DNA from: Bacteroidota bacterium
GTDB taxonomy: Bacteria; Bacteroidota; Bacteroidia; Chitinophagales; Chitinophagaceae
Assembly (NCBI GenBank): GCA_005884665.1
Contig: VBAT01000009.1
Location: 1-59,318 of the forward strand
DNA: 59,318 bases
Reading direction: 5' to 3'
Shown one piece after another: positions 34,905-44,169 of this stretch (position 1 is the stretch's first letter; each line of letters starts with the position of its first letter). The notes below the pieces were generated by a model, which had not been told where the DNA came from, ran no database searches, and saw only the letters and a list, made by a program, of their open reading frames with translations. Made by a program: the position numbers and the translations under genes.

Positions 34905-36581
34905 ATGAGTTTTGTATTAAAGAGAATTTCGATACCAGCGATTGCTGCCCTTTTTTCTTCTGCCTCCTTTGCCCAGGACGTCCCAAAGGGCTGGCACCTG
35001 TTGAACCCCAAAGACAATGGGAATTATTATGGAATCAGCCTGACACAGGCCTATGATTTCGTCAAATCAAAAAAACTGAAAAGCACCCCGGTGCTGGTTG
35101 CTGTAATTGATTCTGGAGTGGACACCACTCACGAAGATCTCAAATCCATTCTTTGGCATAACCCCGGTGAAATACCCGGCAATGGCATCGATGATGATAA
35201 GAACGGTTATATAGATGATGTGTATGGCTGGAATTTTCTTGGCGGCCGTGACGGCCGGAACGTAGAAAAAGACAGCTATGAAGCAGCACGTGTATTTCAT
35301 GGCTTAAAGGCTAAATGGGAAGGAAAAGAAGTCGATGAAAAAAAACTCTCCCCTGCCGATTTGAAAGAATACAAGATGTGGCTAAGGGCAAAGGAAGAAG
35401 TAGGTGTTGTTGACCCGGTGGTTGCTTATAATGTAATGCTGGTAAAAAAGACGTTAAAAGACGCGCAGGATGCCGATTCAATTTTTAAATCAAATATCAA
35501 AACAGGCTATACCGGTAAAGACGTAGACAGTTATACCCCGGTTGATGATGTTGCTAAAAAAGGAAAAAGAGCCCTGCTGAAATTATACAGGCAATTTGAG
35601 ATCGAACCCGATCAGGTTGCCGGTGAAGTATTGGGTGAAATTGAAGAATCAATCACCGCTGAAGAAGAAAAGATGTCAAATGCCGAACAGGCGCCTACTC
35701 CCTATCGTGCAAATATCGTGAAGGACAATTACGATGACATCAATGACCGGTTTTATGGCAATAATAACGTGATGGTAAGCAACAACGCTGCACTTCATGG
35801 AACTCACGTGTCAGGTATCATTGGCGCGGTAAGGGATAATAACCTGGGTATTGAAGGCGTCGCCGACAATGTAAAGATCATGATGATACGTGCAGTACCG
35901 GATGGCGACGAACATGACAAGGATATCGCGCTGGCTATCCGTTACGCGGCTGACAATGGTGCCAGGGTCATCAACATGAGTTTTGGTAAAGCATTTTCTC
36001 CTGAGAAAAAATGGGTCGATGATGCCGCTAAATATGCCGAGAGCAAGGGCGTATTGCTGATCCAGGCTGCAGGCAATGATCATAAAGACATTGATACAAC
36101 CTATAATTTTCCTACTCCTTATTTTGAAGATGGCGGGCAGTCCGGTAATTGGATCACGGTAGGTGCCAACGGGCCAACCGCAAAAAGCCTGGTAGCTAAT
36201 TTTTCGAACTATGGAAAAAGGGTAGATGTGTTTGCTCCCGGCGTTAAGATCTATTCGACCGTTCCAGGCGGTAATACATACCGGGACCTGCAGGGAACCA
36301 GTATGGCCTCTCCTGTAGTAGCTGGCCTGGCTGCATTGATAATGGAATATTTTCCTGATCTCAGCCCGAGACAGGTAAAAATGGTGATAGAAAAATCTGC
36401 GCAGAAATTAACGACCAAGGTAAAGAATCCCGATACAGGTGAAGAGGTAGAATTATCTGACCTGAGCAAAACGGGTGGTGTTGTCAATGCTTATGAAGCG
36501 CTGAAACTTGCTTCAACACTAAAAGGTGAAAAGACAAACAAGCCGGTAACTTCGATTGTGCAACCTAAAGCAAGAGGATAA
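34905..36581 (+). CDS. Subtilisin-like serine protease (S8)
   Basis: Secreted S8 protease of 558 residues. A signal peptide (about 1-24, ending SSASFAQ) precedes the catalytic domain. Catalytic Asp is in VIDSGVDTTHED (Asp69), His in LHGTHVSGIIGA (His301) and Ser in GTSMASPVVAGL (Ser466). Between Asp and His lies about 230 residues, much more than in ordinary subtilisins; this insert is charged, helical-looking and contains AEEEKMSNAEQAP. No C-terminal sorting domain (Por secretion) is visible; the tail ends with NKPVTSIVQPKARG. Own terminator follows. Confidence 0.92.
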   Translation: MSFVLKRISIPAIAALFSSASFAQDVPKGWHLLNPKDNGNYYGISLTQAYDFVKSKKLKSTPVLVAVIDSGVDTTHEDLKSILWHNPGEIPGNGIDDDKNGYIDDVYGWNFLGGRDGRNVEKDSYEAARVFHGLKAKWEGKEVDEKKLSPADLKEYKMWLRAKEEVGVVDPVVAYNVMLVKKTLKDAQDADSIFKSNIKTGYTGKDVDSYTPVDDVAKKGKRALLKLYRQFEIEPDQVAGEVLGEIEESITAEEEKMSNAEQAPTPYRANIVKDNYDDINDRFYGNNNVMVSNNAALHGTHVSGIIGAVRDNNLGIEGVADNVKIMMIRAVPDGDEHDKDIALAIRYAADNGARVINMSFGKAFSPEKKWVDDAAKYAESKGVLLIQAAGNDHKDIDTTYNFPTPYFEDGGQSGNWITVGANGPTAKSLVANFSNYGKRVDVFAPGVKIYSTVPGGNTYRDLQGTSMASPVVAGLAALIMEYFPDLSPRQVKMVIEKSAQKLTTKVKNPDTGEEVELSDLSKTGGVVNAYEALKLASTLKGEKTNKPVTSIVQPKARG

Positions 36582-36608
36582 TCAATGTTTCGTTTAGTAT
36601 ATGTTTTT

Positions 36609-36639
36609 ATCCCGTCTCTGTTGAGGCGGGATTTTTTTT
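36609..36639 (+). terminator. Terminator after S8 protease
   Basis: ATCCCGTCTC (36609-36618) and GAGGCGGGAT (36623-36632) form a 10-bp stem with one G-T pair and a TGTT loop, followed by eight Ts. Confidence 0.88.
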
Positions 36640-36703
36640 CATTTGTTGAACCAACAAGCAATCACTAATCAACAACATCCCGTCATTAAACGACCCGATT
36701 ATG

Positions 36704-37270
36704 TTATCCGGAAACCTGCTGATTTCTGTTTATCAGGGAATAAATTGCAGTGTCTAAATATTTCCCGTTGAAATAAACGTTTTCCTTAAAATATCCTTCC
36801 CTGGTAAATCCATTTTTCTCCAGCAGCATTACTGATTGCGTATTACCCGGATCTGTTTCAGCCGCGATCGAATGAAGCTTTAGCGTTTCAAAGCAGTATT
36901 TAATAACTTCTGGGAGGGCTTCCCGCATGATACCGCTTCCCCAATACTCAGGTTTTAGTTCATATCCCAATTCGGCCCGGTAATTTTCCGGCTGAAAATT
37001 CCACAGGCAGATCGTGCCGATAAGACTATCAGAATTACTGAATGTGATCGCCCAGTACATCGCTTCGTTGTTGCTGATACCCCTGTTTATTTTGTTGACA
37101 AATGAGGCCGCCTCCTCCAGGTTTTTACTGCGGTTACGAGTCAGAAACCGGTTTACCTTTTCATCCGATCTTAATTTATATATGTCCTCCGCATCGCCAG
37201 GCTTCAATTGCCTGAAACGTAATCTAGCTGTAGCCAACTCAGGAAAAGGAGTAAAATTGATTGCTAACAT
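36704..37270 (-). CDS. GNAT family N-acetyltransferase (RimJ/RimL type)
   Basis: 188-residue GCN5-related acetyltransferase. TARLRFRQLKPGDAEDIYKLRSD marks the family N-terminus; the acetyl-CoA-binding region is ELGYELKPEYWGSGIMREAL (near 98), followed by SIAAETDPGNTQSVMLLEKNGF, typical of RimJ/RimL-like proteins. The substrate could be a ribosomal protein terminus or a small molecule. The ATG at 37270 is chosen because it places the domain start as usual; the in-frame start at 37300 adds ten residues. No functional link to neighbours. Confidence 0.85.
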   Translation of the reverse strand: MLAINFTPFPELATARLRFRQLKPGDAEDIYKLRSDEKVNRFLTRNRSKNLEEAASFVNKINRGISNNEAMYWAITFSNSDSLIGTICLWNFQPENYRAELGYELKPEYWGSGIMREALPEVIKYCFETLKLHSIAAETDPGNTQSVMLLEKNGFTREGYFKENVYFNGKYLDTAIYSLINRNQQVSG

Positions 37271-37399
37271 TATTTTGCTGTTTGAGTAGTCCCCGGTCAC
37301 GGGTCAACAAAATTGCCAAACTCTTTCCATTTTGCCACATTAAAATTTCCAGTCTTCTATTACCTTTAGAACATAATCATTTCAACTTAATGCTTACAA

Positions 37400-37419
37400 C
37401 CTGCCTGCCGGCAGGCAGG
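37400..37419. repeat. 20-bp perfect GC-rich palindrome
   Basis: CCTGCCTGCC followed by its exact reverse complement, just before the DinB gene. The inner palindrome at about 13436-13454 is a diverged relative, suggesting a dispersed repeat type in this genome. A role as stem in the 5' leader of the DinB gene (16 bp before its ATG) is possible. Confidence 0.7.
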
Positions 37420-37435
37420 CTTAAAACTTAACGCC

Positions 37436-37942
37436 ATGCGCCCTGATCTTTCCCGAGTCCCCGTTTTTTTTCACAACTATATCAGCCAGGTGAAGCAGGA
37501 TGAACTGCTGGAAGCCTTTAGTGTCGAAACTCCTGCCTTTGTACAATTTATAGAAAGCATTCCTTCGTCGAAATATGATCATCGCTATGCTGAAGGCAAA
37601 TGGACGATCAGGGAAGTTCTTCAACACATTATTGACGCAGAAAGAATCTTTGCTTACCGCGCCCTTCGTTTTGCCCGCAAGGATACAACTCCTCTCCCGG
37701 GTTTTGACGAAAACTCCTTTGCTGAAAATGCAAAATCAGATAAACGAGAGTGGAAGGATCTAGTCGGCGAATTCAAAGCGGTCAGAACGGCTTCGGAATA
37801 TTTGTTTGCTTCATTCGATAAGGATCAACTCGATGCGATGGGCACCTCGAATAATAATCCCATTTACGTTTTAGGATTAGGATTTATCCTGTTGGGACAC
37901 TCGCTGCATCATAAGAGGATATTAAAGGAAAAGTACCTGTAA
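37436..37942 (+). CDS. DinB family protein
   Basis: 168-residue four-helix-bundle protein of the DinB/YfiT type, often metal-dependent thiol transferases of unknown substrate. Putative metal-ligand histidines are seen in REVLQHIIDAERIFAYRAL (near 56-74) and in the C-terminal GHSLHHKRILKEKYL (near 155-168). A proline-rich turn (DTTPLPGFDENSFAENA) is typical. The ATG at 37436 follows a strong palindrome by 16 bp, so translation could be affected by RNA structure. No partner genes are adjacent. Confidence 0.85.
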   Translation: MRPDLSRVPVFFHNYISQVKQDELLEAFSVETPAFVQFIESIPSSKYDHRYAEGKWTIREVLQHIIDAERIFAYRALRFARKDTTPLPGFDENSFAENAKSDKREWKDLVGEFKAVRTASEYLFASFDKDQLDAMGTSNNNPIYVLGLGFILLGHSLHHKRILKEKYL

Positions 37943-37952
37943 AGGATAAAAA

Positions 37953-37981
37953 AATTGCCGGTTAAAAACTAACCGGCAATT
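37953..37981. terminator. Bidirectional terminator, DinB gene and prc
   Basis: Arms 37953-37964 and 37970-37981 (AATTGCCGGTTA and its complement) form a perfect 12-bp stem with a 5-nt loop. On the minus strand it is followed by seven Ts, so it is strongest for prc; on the plus strand it follows the DinB gene stop by 10 bp. Confidence 0.82.
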
Positions 37982-38003
37982 CGAATATTATTTCTAAATT
38001 TTA

Positions 38004-40148
38004 TCAGAATGCTTTCTTTGGCTCCTCTCCTGCCTTGCTTTTTACCAGGTTCTGCTGGTTAATGACGTCATTCATGACTTTCACCGCCTGGTCGAGGTAA
38101 ATATCTTTTCTCAGCGTTTTCAGCCACTGATTGAAGCGTTCCTGCTTGGCAGGATCAGTTGCCCAACGGTTTTCTTCGTTAGGAAGTGCACTGACACTTA
38201 TTTCCTCTTTTAATTTCATCAACTGTTCATTCTGGGTATAAGTAGAACGAAGCGCTTTTTGCTCCTTGCGGTACTTGTCCAACTGCAGCGAATAACGTTT
38301 GTCATTCTGCTTGCCGAGCCAGTCAGTATTCTCTCTTATCAATTTAAAAGTTGGGTCATTTTCCAACCGTTGATTACTCAATTGTTGGATGGTCTTAAGA
38401 TCATAGCCGGCATTCCAGTTTGTGTAGGGTGATTTTTTTATCTCATCCCAGGGCAATGCATCCGGGTCATCTTTTTCCCTCACTTTAAGATATTCGTACT
38501 GGTCGGGCAAAACGATATCGGAAGAAACTCCTCTCAATTGGGTGGAGCCTCCATTGATGCGATAGAATTTCTGCAGCGTAAGCTTTACCGTACCCAGTTC
38601 GGAGTTGGCGCCGGTAAATCCCTGGTCAAGCCCAATATTGCGTTGCACGGTTCCTTTTCCATAAGTTGATGTACTTCCAATGATGACGCCCCTGCCATAA
38701 TCCTGTATTGCGGCAGCAAAGATCTCGGAAGCAGAAGCACTAAACTCGTTAACCATCACTGCCAGTGGACCAGAATATAAAACTGAGCGATCTTTGTCCC
38801 TCAATATGCTTGGTTTGTTTTCCCTGTCTTTTACCTGCACGATAGGGCCGTCTTCGATAAATAAACCGGCCATCTGCACTACATCGTATAATGAACCACC
38901 GCCATTATTTCGAAGGTCTATTACGATACCATCCACTTTTTCTTCTTTCAGCTTATTGACTTCTTTTGCCACATCAATAAAGCTGCGGTTACCGTTGGGA
39001 TTATCGAAGTCGGCATAGAACTCAGGAAGGAATATATAACCAATCTTGGAGTTTCCATTTTTTACAATCGCACTGCGGGCAAAAGTCTCATCCTGCACGA
39101 TCTGGTCGCGAACCAGGGAAATAACCTTTATCGTACCATCCTGTTTCTTCACCGTAAGCCTGACCTCGGTTCCTTTTTTGCCGCGGATCAGTTTTACTGC
39201 GTCCGTCACGACGTACCCGGTCAGATCAACGGCTTCTTCTTTCCCCTGCGCGACTTTTTGAATCACGTCACCTACCTGCAGTTCGCCTGATTTAAAGGCC
39301 GGGCTGCCGGTCAGGATACTACCTACCTTGATATTGCCATCATCATATTGCAAAGAAGCGCCGATACCAAAGAATCGTCCGCTCATCTCTTCATCAAAAT
39401 ATCTTTTATCTACGGGCGGAAAGAATTCCGAATGTGGGTCCATCGTAGTAGTGATGGCATTTACAAATACGTTGAATTTATCATCGTCGTTGAATTTGAG
39501 GCGGAATCTTTCAAATAAACGATCGATCACCTTTTTGGTTTTCTCGCGAGCTTCTTTCTCAAGTTCAGCGTCCGTTTTCACGACAAACCCGTCTTTTCCT
39601 TTGTTCTTATCGCGGGTATCGAGCAGGTCGGAATAGCGTTCAAGAGTCATGAACTTCAATTTCTTTCTCCACCTCTCTTTCATTTCGGCACTACTATTTG
39701 TATAATTAAGCTTGTCGCCATCCAGCACTACCTCCTCGTCTGTATTAAACTCAAATGGCTTCTGCAAAATGTCGTTACAGATAACTGCGGCCTCTTCCAT
39801 CCGGGTGTTAAACGTTTTGCCGGCGGCAAGGAAAAATTCAACTGTGGAGCCTTTTATCTCGTCATCGATCTTTGTTTCATAGCTTTTTTTCAATTGGTCA
39901 ATATCTGCCTGCAGATACATGGTTTTCTCAGGGTCCAGTTCATCAATATATTTTTTGAAAATCTTCTTTGAGAACGCATCGTCGATATCCTGGGGACTAT
40001 AATGCGCCTGGCTAAGCATTTCGCCAACCAGTTTCAGGATCTCTTCGTATTTGGTGGGTGGTGGATTTTTTGTACCGGATCCAAGGGTCTGGAATGCCAG
40101 GAAAAATCCTGCTACAAGTGTCAGTATCACTATCGGAAGTCGTTTCAT
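38004..40148 (-). CDS. prc: Tail-specific (C-terminal processing) protease, S41
   Basis: Periplasmic serine protease of the Prc/Tsp group (714 residues) that trims or degrades proteins from the C-terminus. A signal sequence or membrane anchor (KRLPIVILTLVAGFFLAFQ) begins at the chosen ATG 40148. An N-terminal helical region is followed by a PDZ domain (about 245-335; IGASLQYDDGNIKVGSILTG, FKSGELQVGDVI), the S41 core with catalytic Ser in FSASASEIFA (near 475) and Lys in TYGKGTVQRN (near 500), and a C-terminal Tsp-type domain. In-frame ATGs at 40178 and 40196 exist but lie in leader-like sequence containing a -7 motif (CAAAAATA 40183-40190). Confidence 0.92.
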   Translation of the reverse strand: MKRLPIVILTLVAGFFLAFQTLGSGTKNPPPTKYEEILKLVGEMLSQAHYSPQDIDDAFSKKIFKKYIDELDPEKTMYLQADIDQLKKSYETKIDDEIKGSTVEFFLAAGKTFNTRMEEAAVICNDILQKPFEFNTDEEVVLDGDKLNYTNSSAEMKERWRKKLKFMTLERYSDLLDTRDKNKGKDGFVVKTDAELEKEAREKTKKVIDRLFERFRLKFNDDDKFNVFVNAITTTMDPHSEFFPPVDKRYFDEEMSGRFFGIGASLQYDDGNIKVGSILTGSPAFKSGELQVGDVIQKVAQGKEEAVDLTGYVVTDAVKLIRGKKGTEVRLTVKKQDGTIKVISLVRDQIVQDETFARSAIVKNGNSKIGYIFLPEFYADFDNPNGNRSFIDVAKEVNKLKEEKVDGIVIDLRNNGGGSLYDVVQMAGLFIEDGPIVQVKDRENKPSILRDKDRSVLYSGPLAVMVNEFSASASEIFAAAIQDYGRGVIIGSTSTYGKGTVQRNIGLDQGFTGANSELGTVKLTLQKFYRINGGSTQLRGVSSDIVLPDQYEYLKVREKDDPDALPWDEIKKSPYTNWNAGYDLKTIQQLSNQRLENDPTFKLIRENTDWLGKQNDKRYSLQLDKYRKEQKALRSTYTQNEQLMKLKEEISVSALPNEENRWATDPAKQERFNQWLKTLRKDIYLDQAVKVMNDVINQQNLVKSKAGEEPKKAF

Positions 40149-40345
40149 ATTCAGAAGGTATTTTAAAGCATTTTGCATAATCCAAAAATAACGCAAAAAC
40201 GATGAATTTCTTGCCTTTATAGGCTTTTAACAAGTGTTTTCGGCGCCTTTTTGATAAACGGCAATGATGATACCAACATATAAAAAAATTGCGGGAAGAA
40301 GGTTGACATGTGGACAGTTAATTTTTTCGCAATAGCCATTTTAAT

Positions 40346-40353
40346 TATTTTTG
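40346..40353 (+). promoter_or_regulatory. -7 element of tRNA-His promoter
   Basis: TATTTTTG fits TAnnTTTG; 19 nt upstream stands TTTT (40323-40326) instead of TTTG. The predicted start near 40360 is about 15 nt before the tRNA. Confidence 0.5.
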
Positions 40354-40374
40354 CCTCCCGTTTTGATCAAAAAT

Positions 40375-40449
40375 GGTGGCTATAGCTCAGTTGGTTAGAG
40401 CATCAGATTGTGGTTCTGAGGGTCGTGGGTTCGAGCCCCATTAGCCACC
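40375..40449 (+). tRNA. tRNA-His (GTG anticodon)
   Basis: The sequence folds as a tRNA: acceptor GTGGCTA (40376-40382) with TAGCCAC (40442-40448), D-arm with GCTCAGTTGGTTAGAGC, anticodon arm CAGATTGTGGTTCTG with anticodon GTG, and T-arm GTGGGTTCGAGCCCC. G-1 (40375) faces C73 (40449), the hallmark of tRNA-His. CCA is not encoded. It is a single tRNA gene with a T-tailed terminator downstream. Confidence 0.95.
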
Positions 40450-40453
40450 CCGC

Positions 40454-40493
40454 CAACCCCGGTTTCGGATGAATCGAGCCGGGGTTGATTTTT
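40454..40493 (+). terminator. Terminator after tRNA-His
   Basis: CAACCCCGG (40454-40462) pairs perfectly with CCGGGGTTG (40479-40487); ATTTTTTA follows. It separates the tRNA from the DUF445 gene. Confidence 0.8.
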
Positions 40494-40509
40494 TATCATA
40501 TCGTTAAAC

Positions 40510-41064
40510 ATGAATTACTGGTCCCTAATTATTCCCATTCTCTCCCTGGCACTTGGTTGGTTTCTTTCCCATGTAGCGGGAAAGATCCTTGTCTACCGGG
40601 TTATCCCTTCGCGTCAACAGCGGCTTGCAGAGATGATAGGAAAAGCAGTGAAGGCTGAGTTTTCATTTGACGGCCTGGAAAAAAAAATCACCGATCCGTC
40701 AAACATAAAATCAGTAATGCCGCTGGTTGAGTCGCACGTGGATGATTTCCTCCGGCATAAATTAAAAGAAAAGATGCCGGTCGTTGGAATGTTCATTGGC
40801 GATAAGACCATTCAATCCCTCAAAGAGGTTTTCCTAAAAGAAATAGAGGAGCTTTTTCCCCAGGTCTTACAAAAATTTGCGGGAGAGATCAGGGATCGGC
40901 TGGATATCGAAGCCGAAGTGAAGAATAGAGTAACAAGCGTTAGTGCCAGTCGAATGGAAAAGTCCCTGGAACCTGTTTTGGGTTATTATAGGGCAGCAGG
41001 CGCCATAATCGGCTTTGCAATTGGATCAATTAACCTTTTAATTTTTTACATTTTAAACAAATAA
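40510..41064 (+). CDS. DUF445 family membrane protein
   Basis: 184 residues with one hydrophobic segment at each end (LIIPILSLALGWFLSHVAG and AAGAIIGFAIGSINLLIFYIL) and a charged helical centre. The centre (FSFDGLEKKITDPSNIKSV, KEKMPVVGMFIGDKTIQSLKEVFLKEIEELFP) matches the DUF445 pattern; members are membrane proteins of unknown role. This is a short version. It is preceded by the tRNA terminator, and the start codon lies 17 bp past it, so its promoter may be inside or upstream of the tRNA unit. Confidence 0.8.
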   Translation: MNYWSLIIPILSLALGWFLSHVAGKILVYRVIPSRQQRLAEMIGKAVKAEFSFDGLEKKITDPSNIKSVMPLVESHVDDFLRHKLKEKMPVVGMFIGDKTIQSLKEVFLKEIEELFPQVLQKFAGEIRDRLDIEAEVKNRVTSVSASRMEKSLEPVLGYYRAAGAIIGFAIGSINLLIFYILNK

Positions 41065-41162
41065 CGCCAGTCTCCTGGCAAGTTTTACCTTTTATCAAAC
41101 TGTCACGCTGTTGTCAGCAAGTTCGTTGAGTATTCGGCGTCCAATGTCAAACAAAAATTCAG

Positions 41163-43847
41163 ATGAGAAAATTCCTTACTGCTTTATCCCTGGTTTTGGC
41201 TTCTGTCGTGGTTTCTGCCCAGATGCCCGGCATGGGAGGCGGAAATCGTGGCGGTGGTCCACAAATGAATGGTAGTTTTTATGGAAAAGTAATAGATTCT
41301 ATTACCAATAAACCGGTTGATGCTGCTTCTGTACAGCTCCTGATCAATAAATATGATTCCGTTTCCAAAAAGAGAAAGGATGTCATTTTGGATGGAATGC
41401 TCACCCAGGCCAACGGCGACTTCAGGTTGGAAAACGTACCCGTCATGGGCCAGGTAAAGCTGATGATATCAGCAATTGGGTTCAAGCCTTTCCAGAAGAG
41501 CCTTTCACTGATAGACATGAAGACCATGCAATCCATGCGCTCCAATACAGGCGGCCAGGATATGATGTCCATGCTGGGAAACCTTGACAAGGACCTCGGC
41601 AATATCAAACTGGTTATTGACGAAAAAATATTAAGCAATGTAACCGTCAATTCCACCAAGCCCCTTGTACAATTGGCTATTGACAGGAAAATCTACAATG
41701 TAGACAAAGACCTCATGGCTACCGGTGGCACCGCGGTGGATGTGATGAAGAATGTTCCTTCCGTATCCGTGGATATTGATGGGAATGTAACCTTACGAAA
41801 CAATACTCCACAGATATATGTTGACGGAAGACCTACTACGCTGACGCTTGACCAGATTCCGGCCGACCAGATACAAAGCGTGGAAGTGATCACGAATCCA
41901 TCCGCAAAGTTTGATGCTTCAGGCGGCACAGCCGGTATCCTCAATATCGTTTTAAAGAAAAACAGGAAGGCGGGATACAGTGGAAATATCAGGGCTGGTA
42001 TAGATGAACGCGCCAAGATAAATGTAGGTGGCGATATCAATGTAAAACAAGGCAAGGTCAACGTTTTCGCCAGTGCCAACTATGGCCAGCTCAAATCGAT
42101 TTCAAATGGTACTACGACCCGTTCGACATTTTTCAAACCTCCCTATACAAATCTCATCCAGAAGGACAAAAATGTCAATGACGGTTACTTCATGTTTGGA
42201 CGTGCAGGCTTTGACTACTTTCTGGACAATCGCAATACTATCACGGTTTCCGGCCTGGCGGTACGGGGAAATTTTGAACCCTATACTCTTAGTAACATAT
42301 TTGTCGATACCATCCTGTCAACCGGAAATAAGACTTCCTATACAAGCAGGAATGCCAATACGAGCGGTAACTTCAGGAATCTTGGGACCAGCCTAAGCTA
42401 TCTACACAACTTCCCGCAGAACGGTCACCAGCTTTCTGCAGACATAAACTATAACAGAAGCCGCAATAAGAACTCAAACCTGATCATGAACGATATATTT
42501 GCCGTGATTGGAGGACCTCAGACATCTTCATACGATCAACAACAGGTAGGAACCGGATCATTTAAACAATTCAATGCGCAAACCGATTATACCAACCCCT
42601 TCACCCCCACATCAAAGATTGAAGCCGGTGCAAGGATGTCTCAAAGAGATGTTGACAGCAAAAATGATATCGGTGTTTTGCTTCCCGATGGATCAGTAAC
42701 TATACTCGCCCCTCTCTCTTCAAATTATAAGTATACCGACCGAGTATTTGCCGGATATGGCACTTATAGTGGAAGAATAAAAGAGAATTTCGGCTACCAG
42801 GTCGGACTGAGACTGGAAAGTTCCGATTATAAAGGCACGGTGCATTCAAGTGTAAAAAGCGGAACCGGCTTTGCAGATACCTCTAGCAGTTATAGCAATA
42901 GCTATCCTATCAGCTTTTTCCCGAGTCTTTTCTTAACACAGAAACTAAAAGGCAACCAGGATTTACAGCTTAACTACAGCCGTCGCATCAATCGCCCTAA
43001 TTTTTTCCAGCTGTTCCCTTTTACTGATTACTCAGATTCATTGAACTTAAGCCGGGGAAATCCTAATCTTAAACCTGAATTCACCAATTCAATTGAATTG
43101 GCTTATCAAAAGACTTTTCCAAAAAGTAATAGCCTGCTGATATCTGTTTACTACAAATACACCACCGATCTGATTACCCGCTACCAATCGCAAGAGATAA
43201 ACCCGGTCACTGATTCGCTTGTGTTCGTCAACACATACATTAACGCCAATTCAAGCTTTGTAGGCGGTCTTGAGATCATTTCAAAAAATAAACTGGCCAA
43301 ATGGTGGGATATCACGACCAATTTGAATCTTTATACCTCGAAGATCAATTCAAATGATCCTCTTGTCACCACAGTTGGACAGGTAAATAGCTGGTTTGCC
43401 AAGATCAACAACAGCTTCAAACTACCTTACAGCATGACCTTGCAGTTGTCGGGTGATTATAATTCCAAAACTGTGTTATCACCAGGTGGTAGCGCAAGTG
43501 CTGGTGGTGGTGGAATGGGACGTGGGTTTGGACCTAATGTAAGCGGTAGTGCCCAGGGTTATTCCCAACCTACTTACGGCGTGGATGCGGCGTTGAGGTA
43601 TGAGTTCCTTAAAAACAAAGCAGCTTCACTGACGCTTAGCGTGAGTGATATATTCAAGACCCGGAAAAGCGATGTTATCACACAGGCTTATAGCTTTACC
43701 CAGGAAAGCTATCGTACACGTGACCAGCAATTCTTCCGGTTGAACTTCGCTTACCGTTTTGGTAAATTCGACGTATCACTTTTCAAGCGCAAAAATCTGA
43801 AATCCGAGCAGGAAAGTATGCAAAGTGGTATGCAGGGAGCCCAGTAA
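41163..43847 (+). CDS. TonB-dependent receptor, beta-barrel family
   Basis: 894-residue outer membrane receptor. Signal peptide (LTALSLVLASVVVSAQ), Gly-rich linker, a carboxypeptidase-regulatory-like beta-sandwich (about 38-125; GKVIDSITNKPVDAASVQLL), a plug (about 175-265; DRKIYNVDKDLMATGGTAVD, VDGRPTTLTLDQIPADQI, VITNPSAKFDASGG, LNIVLKK) and a large barrel to the C-terminus (FFRLNFAYRFGKFDVSLFKRK). It is of the outer-membrane-beta-barrel type rather than SusC, and no SusD follows, so the substrate is open (peptide, metal chelate or other). Own terminator. Confidence 0.92.
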   Translation: MRKFLTALSLVLASVVVSAQMPGMGGGNRGGGPQMNGSFYGKVIDSITNKPVDAASVQLLINKYDSVSKKRKDVILDGMLTQANGDFRLENVPVMGQVKLMISAIGFKPFQKSLSLIDMKTMQSMRSNTGGQDMMSMLGNLDKDLGNIKLVIDEKILSNVTVNSTKPLVQLAIDRKIYNVDKDLMATGGTAVDVMKNVPSVSVDIDGNVTLRNNTPQIYVDGRPTTLTLDQIPADQIQSVEVITNPSAKFDASGGTAGILNIVLKKNRKAGYSGNIRAGIDERAKINVGGDINVKQGKVNVFASANYGQLKSISNGTTTRSTFFKPPYTNLIQKDKNVNDGYFMFGRAGFDYFLDNRNTITVSGLAVRGNFEPYTLSNIFVDTILSTGNKTSYTSRNANTSGNFRNLGTSLSYLHNFPQNGHQLSADINYNRSRNKNSNLIMNDIFAVIGGPQTSSYDQQQVGTGSFKQFNAQTDYTNPFTPTSKIEAGARMSQRDVDSKNDIGVLLPDGSVTILAPLSSNYKYTDRVFAGYGTYSGRIKENFGYQVGLRLESSDYKGTVHSSVKSGTGFADTSSSYSNSYPISFFPSLFLTQKLKGNQDLQLNYSRRINRPNFFQLFPFTDYSDSLNLSRGNPNLKPEFTNSIELAYQKTFPKSNSLLISVYYKYTTDLITRYQSQEINPVTDSLVFVNTYINANSSFVGGLEIISKNKLAKWWDITTNLNLYTSKINSNDPLVTTVGQVNSWFAKINNSFKLPYSMTLQLSGDYNSKTVLSPGGSASAGGGGMGRGFGPNVSGSAQGYSQPTYGVDAALRYEFLKNKAASLTLSVSDIFKTRKSDVITQAYSFTQESYRTRDQQFFRLNFAYRFGKFDVSLFKRKNLKSEQESMQSGMQGAQ

Positions 43848-43870
43848 ACGTTGTACCTATAAATTTATTC

Positions 43871-43894
43871 AACCCCGCGCCATGGCGCGGGGTT
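43871..43894 (+). terminator. Terminator after TonB-dependent receptor
   Basis: A perfect 24-bp palindrome (AACCCCGCGCCA and its complement) followed by TT and then GCTTTG, 21 bp past the stop. The loop has to open two to four central bases. Confidence 0.78.
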
Positions 43895-44043
43895 TTGCTT
43901 TGTTTGAATTACCATCATTTCATCGTTGTTTGGTGGTATCTCAGTCTCATGAACGTATCGCTGTTAAGATAACAAGGTCGCCACGGGTACACGGATGATG
44001 GGCATGTTATCAGCTTCTTATCCGTGGCAAAATCCCCAACCAC

Positions 44044-44075
44044 CAGTTAACGGATCAACTAATTGACCAATTAAC
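44044..44075. repeat. Degenerate 8-bp tandem repeat
   Basis: Four octamers, CAGTTAAC, GGATCAAC, TAATTGAC and CAATTAAC, share the form nAnTnAAC. The array lies 18 bp before the shared element at 44094, as the octamer array at 8145-8184 lies upstream of the galK element. The remaining gap (43895-44043) shows nothing else. Confidence 0.5.
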
Positions 44076-44093
44076 CTGGAGGAATTCGTGGCC

Positions 44094-44116
44094 AAATTTC
44101 AAAATGATACACTACC
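44094..44116 (+). promoter_or_regulatory. Conserved upstream element of WlbA-like gene (putative operator)
   Basis: A 23-bp element identical at 19 of 23 positions to 8047-8069 (minus) upstream of galK. It ends 6 bp before the -33 element here; in galK the gap is longer by 9 bp, close to one helical turn. Confidence 0.5.
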
Positions 44117-44122
44117 CGTTGT

Positions 44123-44153
44123 TTTGTGCCCGGTATTGTATGTTCTATATTTG
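44123..44153 (+). promoter_or_regulatory. Promoter of WlbA-like gene
   Basis: TTTG (44123-44126), 19 nt, TATATTTG (44146-44153): a perfect match to the Bacteroidota consensus. The start is expected near 44160, about 10 nt before the ATG at 44170. Confidence 0.8.
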
Positions 44154-44169
44154 GGATTCGTATTGATAA

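Noticed and set aside
34835..35056. 73-residue frame at the start of the S8 protease gene
   Set aside because: It is an out-of-frame overlap of the signal peptide region of the protease.
40197..40374. Extension of prc to the ATGs at 40178/40196 and beyond
   Set aside because: The sequence contains a -7-like element and does not look like a signal peptide; the ATG at 40148 gives a normal one.
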